Shown piece by piece: positions 50,275 to 59,457 of a DNA stretch of 64,000 bases; positions within the stretch are counted from its first letter, which is position 1, and each line of letters starts with the position of its first letter. Both the position numbers and the translations under genes were made by a program. Source of the DNA: Acidobacteriaceae bacterium. Lineage in GTDB: Bacteria; Acidobacteriota; Terriglobia; Terriglobales; Acidobacteriaceae. The stretch covers positions 44,357-108,356 of the forward strand of contig PKUV01000180.1 of the NCBI GenBank assembly GCA_003131315.1. Reading direction: 5' to 3'. The notes beneath the pieces were generated by a model. That model searched no databases. It was not told the origin of the DNA and saw nothing but the letters and a program-made list of their open reading frames with translations.

Positions 50275-52812
50275 TCAAAAGAGAAACTCGAAATCGACAA
50301 ACGCCTTCCGGTTGTTATTGCCGAAGAAACTTCCGTACCGCGGATCCGCCACATTCGCGTGGACTTCCAGCGCATTGAAATGATTGGTCAGGTTCAGCAC
50401 GGTTACGGACAGCCGAATGGCGTGTTTGGGCGTGATTTGGAAATCCTTCGAGGCGCGGACGTCAAATGACAAATAGCGCGGGAAGCGCGGTTGGGCGCCT
50501 GGAATGGAAGTAATGTACTGCTGCAGAACATTTGTGGGTTGATAGGGAAAGCCGTTTCGATATTCGACCTTTGGAGTCAGTCGAAACTTCCTGGGCAAAC
50601 CATACGTTCCCCACAGAAGAAAGCGATTCGGGATTTCGCTCGGCAAACTCGCAACCAGATTTTGGTTCATGATGGGGAAGGGCAGGTTGCCGAGATACCC
50701 GTTCGCATCGTTGATTGTTCCTCGCGCAAACTGGCGCACGTAGGAGAAAAACATCTGGCGTTTCTCCTGGCTGCCCAAGCGAGCGGTGAATTCCAACTGC
50801 CGAGTCTGCCCAAAGCCCGACGAACCGAGGACCAGGGCATGCTGGTTTTGAATAACCTCAGGCTGGATCGTCAGCATGTCGTGAGCCTGGCCCTGCAGAT
50901 ACTTGAGCCGAACCGTCATCTGGTGCGAAAAAGTACGGTCAAGTTCCACATTCCAGCCGACGGTATAGGGAGAAAAGTTCCCGCTTTTCTGGGCGCTGGC
51001 AAAGAAAGGAAATTCCGATTCCGCGGCCTGATCGGTGAGATTGATGTAGTGGATCGGGCTGCCGATCACCCCGCCCGTGCTGTTGTACATCGTAACCGTT
51101 TGCTCAGGATAACTGCTGAACGCATAGGTATTGAGGGGCACATTGTCATAGAAGACTCCAATGCCCCCACGAATCACCGTCGTTTGGCTCCGGTCGGGTG
51201 TCCATGCAAAACCCGCGCGCGGGGCGCTGCGAAACGTGTGCGTGATGGTCTGGCTTTCCAGGCGCATTCCGAGATCGAGCGCGAAGGTGGGACCGAGCAC
51301 CCAGTGATCTTGCGCGTACAAGGAGGGTTCAATGTCGCTGACTGTAAACGATTGTCCGCCGCTGAAATCCGTGCGGCTCGTCAGGAGACCGGTCGAGTCT
51401 TCGATCAAGACTGGCCGGGCATTGAAGTTCCCCGCATTTTCCGCATGCGCGAGATCCGAGCCAATCTGCACACTGTGATCTCCCATGAAATGCAGGATGC
51501 GTGGGCGCCAGCTTTCTATCCATTGCACCCGTGTGGCCAGGCGCGACTCCTGGCCAAAATAGTTGCCCTGATTTCCAGTTGGGGTGAGGATCATTGCCGA
51601 GTTGCCTTGAGGATCGATCCCCGTGTCCACACGAGTGATGGCGAGCGTGTTTTGCAGCAGTCCGTCTCCTACGGCCATCCGGTGGATGATCGTGCCCGTG
51701 GACTCGTGCACATTGATGTTGGGCGTTACGGACTGAGGATTGAAGTAGTCCAGGCCCGAATAGGTCACTTGGTGCGGAGCCAGATGGAAACTCGCCGTGA
51801 GCGTCTGGTTGGGAGACAGAATCGCCGTAAGCTGAGTGAAAGTGTTGATCGAGGTCGACCTGGTCTGGTTGAAGGGAACCGGAAGCGTATAGACTTCGCT
51901 TTTGACGATCGCGTAATCGGCGTCTTGCAGGAAATAAAGTTTCCGGGCGACAAGAGGACCGCTAAGATCCAGCCGGGGCGTCGCATCCTTGAGGCCCCTC
52001 AGGTGTGGGCCATGGATGTGAAAATCGGGCAGCGGATCGTTAAGGTTGTAGTGCCATTTATCGTCTCCCTGGCGCGTTTCCGCCGAGACCACACCGGCCG
52101 TGAACTTTCCATATTGCGCGAGGTAAGGCATCTCGGAAACCGAGATGTTCTGGACACTGTCGATGGGCACGGTCAGCCCGAACGCGCCGGTAGCGGGATC
52201 GGTTACGTCGACCGAGTTGACCAGGAGGGTGCTGTGATTTTCTCCGTAACCCGCGATTCTCACGCTGCCATCGCTGGCGCGGACGACGCCGGGAACCAGA
52301 GGCAGAGTATCGGCCAGAGTCGCCGGCCGGCCCGGCGCTTCTTTAGCTTGTTCCGGCGATATCGTGGCCTGACTGCTGGATTCCTCCGCGACCGGATTTG
52401 AGGCCGTGCCGTGGACTTCCACCGTCTGCTGGCTCAGTTCGGCCTTGGTGAGAACAACTTCGACTTCCTCGCGGCCAGTGTTTGCTTTTATCTCCAGGGT
52501 AGTGCTTGTCGCGAGATAGCCTTGCTTGGTAACCGTCAGATCCAGGCTGTCTCGTCCTGGAAGAGTGGCTGTTGCTTTCCCAGCCGTGTTGGTCAATTCA
52601 GTGGCTAGAATCTGCCCCTGGGCACGGATTTCGATCTGCGCCTCTGGAACGGCCTGGCCCTTGTCATCGACTACCGACAGGTCGATGACCATGGAACGAG
52701 TTGCTTGTTGTTGCGGGGCCGCCGATGCCAGACAAACGAACACGAACAGAACCAAAAGCGTCATCTTAAAGCGCACGGGCGCCGATGCAATGCCGAAATC
52801 CAAACCATTCAC
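50275..52812 (-). CDS. TonB-dependent receptor-like outer-membrane protein with Cna-B/carboxypeptidase-regulatory N-terminus
   Basis: About 845 residues: an export signal (hydrophobic Leu/Val/Phe run, Ala-Ser-Ala-Ala near residue 33), a beta-sandwich regulatory-like domain (Asp-Leu-Ser-Val-Val-Asp-Asp-Lys-Gly near 50 to Gly-Tyr-Leu-Ala-Thr near 100), a plug region (Thr-Leu-Ala-Asp-Thr-Leu-Pro-Leu-Val-Pro-Gly-Val near 165), then a large beta-barrel ending in Phe-Glu-Phe-Leu-Phe. This is the Oar-like type abundant in Acidobacteriota. GTG 52812 is preferred because GGAG lies eight bases upstream; ATG 52764 has no positive n-region. Substrate unknown; siderophore, haem or polysaccharide uptake are options. 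No TonB or ExbBD gene lies nearby. Confidence 0.82.
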   Translation of the reverse strand: MNGLDFGIASAPVRFKMTLLVLFVFVCLASAAPQQQATRSMVIDLSVVDDKGQAVPEAQIEIRAQGQILATELTNTAGKATATLPGRDSLDLTVTKQGYLATSTTLEIKANTGREEVEVVLTKAELSQQTVEVHGTASNPVAEESSSQATISPEQAKEAPGRPATLADTLPLVPGVVRASDGSVRIAGYGENHSTLLVNSVDVTDPATGAFGLTVPIDSVQNISVSEMPYLAQYGKFTAGVVSAETRQGDDKWHYNLNDPLPDFHIHGPHLRGLKDATPRLDLSGPLVARKLYFLQDADYAIVKSEVYTLPVPFNQTRSTSINTFTQLTAILSPNQTLTASFHLAPHQVTYSGLDYFNPQSVTPNINVHESTGTIIHRMAVGDGLLQNTLAITRVDTGIDPQGNSAMILTPTGNQGNYFGQESRLATRVQWIESWRPRILHFMGDHSVQIGSDLAHAENAGNFNARPVLIEDSTGLLTSRTDFSGGQSFTVSDIEPSLYAQDHWVLGPTFALDLGMRLESQTITHTFRSAPRAGFAWTPDRSQTTVIRGGIGVFYDNVPLNTYAFSSYPEQTVTMYNSTGGVIGSPIHYINLTDQAAESEFPFFASAQKSGNFSPYTVGWNVELDRTFSHQMTVRLKYLQGQAHDMLTIQPEVIQNQHALVLGSSGFGQTRQLEFTARLGSQEKRQMFFSYVRQFARGTINDANGYLGNLPFPIMNQNLVASLPSEIPNRFLLWGTYGLPRKFRLTPKVEYRNGFPYQPTNVLQQYITSIPGAQPRFPRYLSFDVRASKDFQITPKHAIRLSVTVLNLTNHFNALEVHANVADPRYGSFFGNNNRKAFVDFEFLF

Positions 52813-52993
52813 GCCAAAAACTCCAAATTTATTGTAGCTGCCACAAACCGGTTTCAGGTGAACAATCCGAAAAGGAATGCGCAAACCCCAGTAACCTCGG
52901 CACACCTGTGCCGAGCGCACAAATATCGCCTGGATTTCAGCGCGGATCTACCCCGATCTGATTCAAGCCGGACCGGAAAGGTTGCAGCAATCC

Positions 52994-53045
52994 GGCTGCG
53001 GGCCTGCGCCGCCCGGCCGGACGGGCGAGCCGCCCGTCCCTCCAC
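52994..53045. repeat. inverted repeat, family D
   Basis: GACGGGCGAGCCGCCCGTCC and CTCCAC, related to 27023-27079; it lies between the divergent-to-convergent gene ends near 53047. Confidence 0.6.
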
Positions 53046-53046
53046 T

Positions 53047-53598
53047 TCAGAAGATCGCTGACGAGACCTTCGTCGCCGGCGTGACAGCAGCGCGGCACGC
53101 GGTACACAGCGTGCGTTCCTTGAGGTCGATCCACTCCACGGCGTGGGAAGGGGCCATGGCACAGCGGTAGTCATCGCAGTGAGTCAAATTAACAGTATGG
53201 CCCAGTTCGTGGACCGCTTCCTTTATCACGCGCTGGCGAAATAGTTCTGGGTCGGGCGGAAGGCCATAGAGCTCCTGACGCAGCCGGTGCGCTGAGACCA
53301 CGGCGCAGGGGCCACCCATCTGCGCCTCGCCGAAAACGAAGGTAAGAATCGGGATGTAGAGATCCACCGCCGCAATCCCCAGCATTCGCCAGGAGTCCGC
53401 GGTAAGAAGACTTTGCATACGCTGCAGGATTTCCGAGGAGTGGTACTGCTGCCGCTCTCCGTGGAAGGCGAACTCCGGATCCAACCGGACAGGGAGCACC
53501 TTACAGTGGACGAGAAAAGTTTCTTCGATGGCGGGACGCAGATCCTTCAGCAGCCCGTCATCCACATTCCCGATCGGCAACAGTTGCAGCAGCTTCAT
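53047..53598 (-). CDS. amzA: archaemetzincin-type zinc metalloprotease
   Basis: A 183-residue protein with the zinc site His-Glu-Leu-Gly-His-Thr-Val-Asn-Leu-Thr-His-Cys near residue 130, followed by Cys-Ala-Met and a distal Cys-Thr-Ala-Cys that together form the structural zinc site of archaemetzincins. The catalytic Glu is in place, so it should be active. Biological targets are unknown for the family. The gene is isolated between the TonB receptor and the sigma-54 activator, each flanked by repeats. Confidence 0.92.
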   Translation of the reverse strand: MKLLQLLPIGNVDDGLLKDLRPAIEETFLVHCKVLPVRLDPEFAFHGERQQYHSSEILQRMQSLLTADSWRMLGIAAVDLYIPILTFVFGEAQMGGPCAVVSAHRLRQELYGLPPDPELFRQRVIKEAVHELGHTVNLTHCDDYRCAMAPSHAVEWIDLKERTLCTACRAAVTPATKVSSAIF

Positions 53599-53699
53599 CG
53601 GTCAAGTTCTCAGTTCCCAGTTCTCAGTTCTCGATTCAGCACCGAGAACAGGGAACTAGAATCCATCTCATCATGAACGGAACAAGTTGACTGCGTATC

Positions 53700-53784
53700 C
53701 CCCAGGGGCTAAAGCCCGCGTCATTATTGGCTCTGGGCGGCACGGCTGAAGCCGTGCCCTACCCAAAACGAAGTTATGAGACGG
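53700..53784. repeat. palindromic element, family C
   Basis: AGGGGCTAAAGCCC hairpin, then TATTGGCTCTGGGCGGCACGG, GCACGGCTGAAGCCGTGC hairpin and CCCTACCCAAAACG. The same element is at 62395-62478 and, split by an insertion, at 2391-2600. The listed strings are abbreviated. Confidence 0.78.
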
Positions 53785-53800
53785 CTTTCAGTATCCAGCT

Positions 53801-55165
53801 TCAGTGCGTCTCAACCGGGGTGCGAGTCCAGCCGTACTTCTTCAGCTTGTGATAGAGAGTGACCCGGTCGATGTCGAGTATCTCCGCGGCATGGCTCTGA
53901 TTGCCTCCACATTCCTCCACCACCCGCAGGATGTGGGCACGCTCCATTTCCTCCAGCTTCTTGCCCGATCCGGTGGAGACGCCTTGTGGCTTGAAGATGA
54001 AGTCCTGTTCTTGCAACTCCGGCTCCTGTCCCACAACCATGGCGCGTTCCACCGCATTCTCTAACTCGCGAACGTTCCCCAGCCATGGCTGCTGCTGCAA
54101 TTGGTTCATGGCAACAGGTGAAACCCGGGTGATGCGTTTGTTCATCGCCAACGAGAACTTGCGAACGAAGTGCTCCACGAGCACGGGGATATCCTCCGGG
54201 CGCGTGCGCAGCGGCGGCAGTTCGATGCGGAAGACGTTGAGCCGATAAAAAAGGTCGGGACGGAACTTACCTTCCTCGATCAGTTTTTCCAGATTCTTGT
54301 TGGTGGCGGCGATGCAGCGGAAGTCCACCTTGATAATTTGGTTGCCGCCCACCCGGGTGATTTCGCGCTCCTGCAACACCCGCAGCAGGTCGGTCTGCGT
54401 CTTTAGAGTGATGTCGCCGATCTCGTCCAGAAAAACCGTCCCCCCCTCGGCAATTTCGAATTTGCCTTTCTTGCGGTACTGGGCGCCAGTGAACGCGCCT
54501 TTCTCATGTCCGAAGAGTTCGCTTTCCAGAAGCGTCTCCGTCAGAGCGCCGCAGTGAATGACGACCAGAGGATGAAATCTTCGCGGGCTGGCGTGATGGA
54601 TCGCGCGCGCCACCAGTTCCTTCCCGGTGCCGCTCTCGCCCGTGACCAGCACGGTAGCGTCCGTGGGACCAACCGTCTCAATGGCGTCGAAGACCTTGCG
54701 CATGGGGCCGCTCTGGCCGACGATGTCCCCCGGACGCGCGACTTCGGCAACGGTCTCGCGCAAGAGGACGTTCTCCTGGGCCGCGTGTTTATGTGCCAGC
54801 GCGTTCTTCACCAGGTGCGCGATCTCGTCTGGGTCCAGTGGTTTGGTCACGTAGTCATAGGCGCCGTTCTTCAGCGCTGTGACCGCGGTCTCGACCGAGG
54901 CATAGCCGGTCATAATAATTACGATGAGCTCTGGGTCGACTTCGTGCATGCGGCGCTGCAGTTCGATCCCATCGGTGCCGTGCATTTTGATATCCACCAG
55001 GGCCGCATCCCAGCGTTGTTCCGCCAGCTGGGTAAGTGCATCGCTCGCGTTTTCTACGGTACCTACCTCGTAGCCTTCTTCGCGGAACCATTTGCCCAGC
55101 GAGTCACGCACGCTCAGTTCGTCGTCCACGATCAGCAGTTTTCCTTGTGTACTCACTTCAATCAC
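53801..55165 (-). CDS. sigma-54-dependent response regulator (NtrC family), coupled to the haem-motif kinase
   Basis: A 454-residue activator: receiver domain with Asp-Asp-Glu near residue 16 and phospho-Asp in Ala-Leu-Val-Asp-Ile-Lys-Met near residue 57, AAA+ domain with Gly-Glu-Ser-Gly-Thr-Gly-Lys near 176, standard GAFTGA near 220, Walker B Gly-Gly-Thr-Val-Phe-Leu-Asp-Glu, and a Fis-type helix-turn-helix (Gln-Ser-His-Ala-Ala-Glu-Ile-Leu) near 425. The ATG overlaps the kinase stop by four bases, so the pair is coupled. It closes the five-gene redox operon that begins at 58773. Targets may include the sigma-54 promoters found in this window. Confidence 0.92.
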   Translation of the reverse strand: MIEVSTQGKLLIVDDELSVRDSLGKWFREEGYEVGTVENASDALTQLAEQRWDAALVDIKMHGTDGIELQRRMHEVDPELIVIIMTGYASVETAVTALKNGAYDYVTKPLDPDEIAHLVKNALAHKHAAQENVLLRETVAEVARPGDIVGQSGPMRKVFDAIETVGPTDATVLVTGESGTGKELVARAIHHASPRRFHPLVVIHCGALTETLLESELFGHEKGAFTGAQYRKKGKFEIAEGGTVFLDEIGDITLKTQTDLLRVLQEREITRVGGNQIIKVDFRCIAATNKNLEKLIEEGKFRPDLFYRLNVFRIELPPLRTRPEDIPVLVEHFVRKFSLAMNKRITRVSPVAMNQLQQQPWLGNVRELENAVERAMVVGQEPELQEQDFIFKPQGVSTGSGKKLEEMERAHILRVVEECGGNQSHAAEILDIDRVTLYHKLKKYGWTRTPVETH

Positions 55166-56841
55166 CTCATTTTCATCGCGGCATTCCCGGCGCTGGCGCC
55201 CGGCAGGGAAGCGGCATCGGCTTGACTTGGCAGGGTTACAGTGAAAGTCGTGCCCCGGCCCAGTTCCGATTCGACTTCGATGCGGCCGTGATGCCGCTCC
55301 ACGATGCCGCGACTGATCGCCAAGCCCAGCCCGACTCCGTGCCCACTTTCTTTTGTCGTCAGAAAAGGTTCGAAGATCTGGAGCAGTACGTCGGGAGCGA
55401 TGCCCGCTCCGTCGTCGCGCACCTGGATCTTGATTTCAGTCTCATCGTTACTCAGCCCAGTCTCGAGCCAGAGATTGCCGCCCCGGGGCATGGCATCGAT
55501 TGCATTCATGATCAACGCCAGGAGGACCTGTTCAATCTGGGCAGGATCGCAGGGCACACGCGGCAAGTCTTCCGCAAGCTTCAGTTGCAGATGGATTCCG
55601 CATAGCTCCAGTTGATGCCGCACCAGCAGCAGGCAACGATCAATCACTGCACGTAGGTCGGTCGACTGCACGTTCATGGGCGCGGTGCGCGAAAGAGTCA
55701 GCAGGTTCTTAACCAGTTCGCCGCAGCGCCGGCTTTCCGAGGCGATCATTTCCAGGCATTGCATCGCCTCCTCACGTTTTTCACGCTCGATTTGGCCAGA
55801 CCCTACCCACTTCCGCAGCAGTTTGGCATAGGTCAGAATCCCAGAGAGCGGATTGTTCACCTCGTGCGCCACGACGGCCGCCATCTTTCCGATGGAAGCC
55901 ATTTTTTCCACATGCAGAACGTGATCGTGGGCACGATTGAGTTCCTTCGTCTTCTGGTCGACGCGATCTTCGAGCGTCTTTGCCCAGTTAACGATTTCTT
56001 CATTCGCCGCGCGCAACTGCAGGCTCATGCCATTGAACGAATGCGCCAAGTCACCCACTTCGTCCTGGGATCGCACCTCGATCTGGTAGCCAAGATTTCC
56101 TTGAGAAAGATGTTCCGTGCCGTTCTTGAGCGCCTTGATGGGTTCGCCGACCACTCGCCACACGAATAACCAGCTCAATATCGCCACAATCAGCATTGCC
56201 CCCGCCGTGTAAGACAGCATGCGGGCGCTGCCGACCGCAAGTTGCGCGTCCGCTTTTGCCAGCGAAAGGTTTGTGTCCAGCACGCCCAGAACTTGCTGGT
56301 CTGCAGGATGCGCGTGGCAGTCGGCGTTGGAGCAGCCAGGTTGATTTTCGATAGGAGTGATAATTCCCAGCACACGTTGGCCGCCGCCATTGCGATAAAT
56401 GCGAAAGCGGTCGGGGCGATTCAGACGCGCCAGCGGCTGCGATTGGGTGTGACAGCCATAGCAGGCCTCCGCCGTCTTGTCGAGGACGTGGCTGACTTCC
56501 TTTGGATCAGTGGAGTAGCTGATCCGCCCCTCCTGGTCAAAGATGCGCACCTTAACCATGCCGGGCTCGTCCGCCATGGTTTGAATCGCGTGGTAGAGTC
56601 CCTCGCGATCGTTGCGCAGCATGTAGTACGTGGTGCTGTGCTTGATCACATCGCTGACCCGCTCGGCGCTGGCCAGCGTGGCTGCTTCCAGGTGCTGGCG
56701 ATGCAATCGGATATTCAAGTATCCGAGGAGAGCGAAGATGACGACCATGACTGCCAGCAGAGAACCGATCAACTTTGCACTGATGCTGTGAGTCAGCCGC
56801 TTCCATCCCAGATCGACGCGAATTGGCTCAGTCTCCCGCAT
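55162..56841 (-). CDS. sensor histidine kinase with two c-type haem attachment motifs in its periplasmic domain
   Basis: A 559-residue kinase: transmembrane helices at about residues 24-44 and 207-227, HAMP region, coiled coil, phospho-His in Ala-His-Glu-Val-Asn-Asn-Pro-Leu near residue 328, and a full HATPase (Asn-Ala-Ile-Asp-Ala, Asp-Asp-Gly-Ala-Gly, Gly-Val-Gly-Leu-Gly). The periplasmic part carries CYGCH at 127-131 and CSNADCH, a CX4CH form, at 169-175; both follow export, so System II could attach haem. It is coupled by overlap to the NrfD-like gene upstream and the sigma-54 activator downstream. Likely role: reporting the redox state or a gas ligand at the quinone/cytochrome module. Confidence 0.9.
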   Translation of the reverse strand: MRETEPIRVDLGWKRLTHSISAKLIGSLLAVMVVIFALLGYLNIRLHRQHLEAATLASAERVSDVIKHSTTYYMLRNDREGLYHAIQTMADEPGMVKVRIFDQEGRISYSTDPKEVSHVLDKTAEACYGCHTQSQPLARLNRPDRFRIYRNGGGQRVLGIITPIENQPGCSNADCHAHPADQQVLGVLDTNLSLAKADAQLAVGSARMLSYTAGAMLIVAILSWLFVWRVVGEPIKALKNGTEHLSQGNLGYQIEVRSQDEVGDLAHSFNGMSLQLRAANEEIVNWAKTLEDRVDQKTKELNRAHDHVLHVEKMASIGKMAAVVAHEVNNPLSGILTYAKLLRKWVGSGQIEREKREEAMQCLEMIASESRRCGELVKNLLTLSRTAPMNVQSTDLRAVIDRCLLLVRHQLELCGIHLQLKLAEDLPRVPCDPAQIEQVLLALIMNAIDAMPRGGNLWLETGLSNDETEIKIQVRDDGAGIAPDVLLQIFEPFLTTKESGHGVGLGLAISRGIVERHHGRIEVESELGRGTTFTVTLPSQADAASLPGASAGNAAMKMR

Positions 56842-58009
56842 GGCCTAACACCGCTGTAGCAACCACGGGCCCGGTTTCGGTTCGGAGACGCTGCTTCACT
56901 GCATGTCGTTCTTCGGGAAAGATGGGCAGGTACTTCACTGCCAACCCGAACAGGGCGAAGCCCACCGCAATAATCATGAGGGTCACTGAGAACTCCGTCC
57001 ACTTCGGCATGTAGTGATGCCCGACGTACGTCTCAAAGCCCGTGAGGCTGACATTGAGGCGGTTGGTGATGAATCCGAGCACAGTACAGATGGAGGCTAG
57101 ATACAAGCCGTTTGGCGATAGCCTGACCTTCTTGAAGCTGAGCATGGCGATCGGAATCACGAAGGCCAGCGCTAGTTCGAGCCACAGAAAGTATGCTTCG
57201 TAGCTGGGTTTAACGATCTGTCCTAGCATGCCGCGATGGAAGTAGTCCTCGAAGCGCAGCAGGGCATTGACCCAGAGAGCCACCAGCAAGGCGCCGCCAA
57301 GTTCGACCAGAACCGGCAGTTCAAGGTGACGGCCGAAGGCTTTCGCGCTCTGCGTGGACTCGAAGATCGTCATTGCCAAACCAACCGCAATCGCCGATCC
57401 GAAAAAAAGGAACGGCAGCGCGGGCGTGTACCAGAACGGATGCAGCTTGCTCGGCATGATCAGATAGAGCGATCCGAGCGAACTTTGGTGCAGGGTGGAG
57501 AGCAGGATGCCCAGGACGACCAGCACGGCATAGATTTTCTTGATCCACTTGATTGGAGTCTTCAGGTTGAAGCGCTCCAGCACATTGGGAAGGAATTCGA
57601 AGAAGAGCACAGTGGTGTAGGCCATCACGCATATGCCGACCTCGAACATGACCGAGTGCGGGTTCATGTAGATGAGCTGATGCCAGATGTACCAGGGGCG
57701 GCCAAGGTCGAACAACAGTCCAACGATGAAAAGTACATAGCCCAGGAACGCTGTCAACACCGCAGGGCGCATAACACTGTGCAGTCGCTCGACGTTGAAC
57801 AGGTAGACCGCACCAACAATGCAGAAACCGCCAGCCGCCAGCATGACCCCACACAGGAGGTCGAAGCCGATCCAGAGCCCCCAGGGAAACTGGTCACTCA
57901 TGTTTGAAACCGCGCCCAAGCCATAGAAAAAGCGAATAAATGTGGAGTACAGGCCCAGACCCATGATCACAATGAATACAACTCTCCAAAAGGTCAGCTT
58001 GAACTTCAT
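56828..58009 (-). CDS. NrfD/HybB-like quinone-interacting membrane subunit
   Basis: A 393-residue integral membrane protein with about ten helices and no cofactor motif, as in HybB, PsrC and NrfD proteins. The family is recognisable by Trp-Gly-Leu-Trp-Ile near residue 43 and Leu-Ser-Thr-Leu-His-Gln-Ser-Ser-Leu-Gly near residue 164. It exchanges electrons with menaquinol and hands them to the partner ferredoxin. The ATG overlaps the ferredoxin stop by four bases and its own stop overlaps the kinase start by 14. No molybdopterin, hydrogenase or other catalytic subunit is adjacent, so electrons probably go to a cytochrome such as 59140-59457 or the multihaem proteins. Confidence 0.88.
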   Translation of the reverse strand: MKFKLTFWRVVFIVIMGLGLYSTFIRFFYGLGAVSNMSDQFPWGLWIGFDLLCGVMLAAGGFCIVGAVYLFNVERLHSVMRPAVLTAFLGYVLFIVGLLFDLGRPWYIWHQLIYMNPHSVMFEVGICVMAYTTVLFFEFLPNVLERFNLKTPIKWIKKIYAVLVVLGILLSTLHQSSLGSLYLIMPSKLHPFWYTPALPFLFFGSAIAVGLAMTIFESTQSAKAFGRHLELPVLVELGGALLVALWVNALLRFEDYFHRGMLGQIVKPSYEAYFLWLELALAFVIPIAMLSFKKVRLSPNGLYLASICTVLGFITNRLNVSLTGFETYVGHHYMPKWTEFSVTLMIIAVGFALFGLAVKYLPIFPEERHAVKQRLRTETGPVVATAVLGHAGD

Positions 58010-58773
58010 CGCGCACTCCCATTTTTCTCTTCCGCTTCAGCAGCGGCTACTTCTTCGCGGCGATGCGAAACCCAATAAATGCCTCCCAATACCAACGTCC
58101 ACACCGGGATAAAGTCTGGAATTCTCGACATCACTCGCCCGGTGTATTCCGGCATTGGAGTGTCGCCGATTTTTGCGGACGCTGGATAACCGTATTCTTC
58201 AACGTTCACGTTGGAAAGAATGAGGACACACGTTCCGCCAACTTCGTTAAGGCCGTAAATACGAGGCACGTAGTTGGATGGATTTTGACGGATACGGTCC
58301 TGCGCTTCCTTAATGAGGTCGTCGCGCTCCCCGAACTTCGTGGCGCCAGTCGGACAGATCTCGGCACATGCCGTCTGCTTGCCGGCAAGCACGCGGTCCG
58401 GGCACATAATGCATTTGCGGACCCGCGGATTCAGCGAGCGCCATTCGTACTTTGGCTGGGCAAACGCGCAGGCCACCATGCAATACCGGCAGCCAATGCA
58501 CTTCCAGACGTCGTATACGACTGGACCCTCCTTTGTCTTATGCATGGCGCCAACGGGACAAGCGGACGCGCAAGCGGGATGCTCACAGTGCATGCATAGC
58601 CGACGCATGAATTTGTCGCTCTTGGCCAGAACGACCGTGTATTTATGCTCCGATTGCACCGGCTCCGCTGCCACTTCGTCGTCGTACGGCAGTTTGTTCT
58701 GCTGCGCGCAGGCGCTTTCACACTGCTTGCAACCGATGCAAATCGTCGAATCGTACAGCAGGGCCTTGCTCAT
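58006..58773 (-). CDS. HybA/NrfC-like periplasm-facing ferredoxin with C-terminal membrane anchor
   Basis: A 255-residue protein with four [4Fe-4S] cluster sets: Cys-Ile-Gly-Cys-Lys-Gln-Cys near residue 12, Cys-Met-His-Cys-Glu-His-Pro-Ala-Cys near 60, Cys-Ile-Gly-Cys-Arg-Tyr-Cys near 92, and Cys-Ile-Met-Cys near 122 with a final Cys-Pro group. A single hydrophobic segment near residue 225 anchors it. This is the standard partner of NrfD-type subunits. ATG 58773 is preceded by GAGAGGC; a longer frame to 58965 only covers the promoter. First gene of the coupled set that ends at 53801. No twin-Arg signal is visible, so topology is uncertain. Confidence 0.9.
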   Translation of the reverse strand: MSKALLYDSTICIGCKQCESACAQQNKLPYDDEVAAEPVQSEHKYTVVLAKSDKFMRRLCMHCEHPACASACPVGAMHKTKEGPVVYDVWKCIGCRYCMVACAFAQPKYEWRSLNPRVRKCIMCPDRVLAGKQTACAEICPTGATKFGERDDLIKEAQDRIRQNPSNYVPRIYGLNEVGGTCVLILSNVNVEEYGYPASAKIGDTPMPEYTGRVMSRIPDFIPVWTLVLGGIYWVSHRREEVAAAEAEEKNGSAR

Positions 58774-59139
58774 AAGAATTGCCTCTCGTTGCTCCCAAGC
58801 GCGACTTCCGTTCCAGTCGAATGAAGTACGACGTAAACGTACGCTGTGACGGAACGGACTTGGGAACCGTGCAGAACACCTTTGGCGGGCCGACTGGGAA
58901 GAAAGAACCGGGTCCGGAGAGTTGCGCACCCGGACCCGAGCGGGCTGTTCCCTGAGAGAGAGCAAGCAGGGAAGAAGCGTTCCGGCTGGCGACGGGCCGG
59001 CCGGTTTTCCATGCCGTCCGCCGAATTGAGCCGGACATCTTCATACTCACCCTCACGCCCTCTTCAGCCACTGCGCGACCATTTGTCACGTGACAGCGGC
59101 GATGCGGAAAGAGGAACAGCCAATGACTACCGCCGCCGA
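58774..59139. other. non-coding gap between cytochrome and ferredoxin genes
   Basis: No gene seen. CCCGGTCCGGAGAG near 58910 and GGACCCGAGCGGG near 58935 could form a hairpin after the cytochrome gene. It should contain the ferredoxin operon promoter, but no clear sigma-54 or TGTGA site was found. Confidence 0.35.
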
Positions 59140-59457
59140 CTACTTCTGAAGGCTGCGAACGTACGTCACAACGGCTTTCACCTGGTCAGGAGTTAGACTC
59201 TTCACCGCGGGTGGGTGCTTCGCCTTTTCCGTAACGGCCTTGGTCAGGTCGGCATCCGATGCCTTCTTTGCTTCGTCAGAAATCAGGCTTGGAGCTTTCA
59301 TTGCGGGCTTTCCTGCTGCATCTGGCCCGTGGCACATTGCACATTTTGCTTTGTAGAGAGTGGCTCCGTCATCGGCAGCCCATGACAGATTGGGGATCAG
59401 GATGAACAGGGCCACCGCGATTGTCATTACCAGCATCACCAGCTTTGTCGTCTTCAT
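59140..59457 (-). CDS. small periplasmic monohaem cytochrome c, second copy
   Basis: A 105-residue protein with signal peptide (cleavage near Ser-Trp-Ala-Ala at residue 27) and CAMCH near residue 38, followed by Gly-Pro-Asp-Ala-Ala-Gly-Lys. It ends in Val-Thr-Tyr-Val-Arg-Ser-Leu-Gln-Lys. The order of segments and the ending closely match the cytochrome at 483-806. A conserved Met ligand is not obvious: the usual Met-Pro segment is His-Pro-Pro-Ala here, so the sixth haem ligand may differ. ACAAGGAGAAG lies before the ATG. Its position upstream of the ferredoxin/NrfD operon on the same strand makes it a plausible electron partner. Operator-like sites lie at 59639 and 59726. Confidence 0.87.
   Translation of the reverse strand: MKTTKLVMLVMTIAVALFILIPNLSWAADDGATLYKAKCAMCHGPDAAGKPAMKAPSLISDEAKKASDADLTKAVTEKAKHPPAVKSLTPDQVKAVVTYVRSLQK

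Noticed and set aside
50491..52401. 636-codon open frame on the plus strand
   Set aside because: It is antisense to the TonB-receptor barrel, which has signal peptide, plug and terminal Phe; the plus-strand product is Arg-rich and pattern-free.
58006..59457. Hydrogenase or molybdopterin oxidoreductase operon, suggested by HybA/HybB-like genes
   Set aside because: No large catalytic subunit, maturation gene or twin-Arg signal lies in the vicinity.
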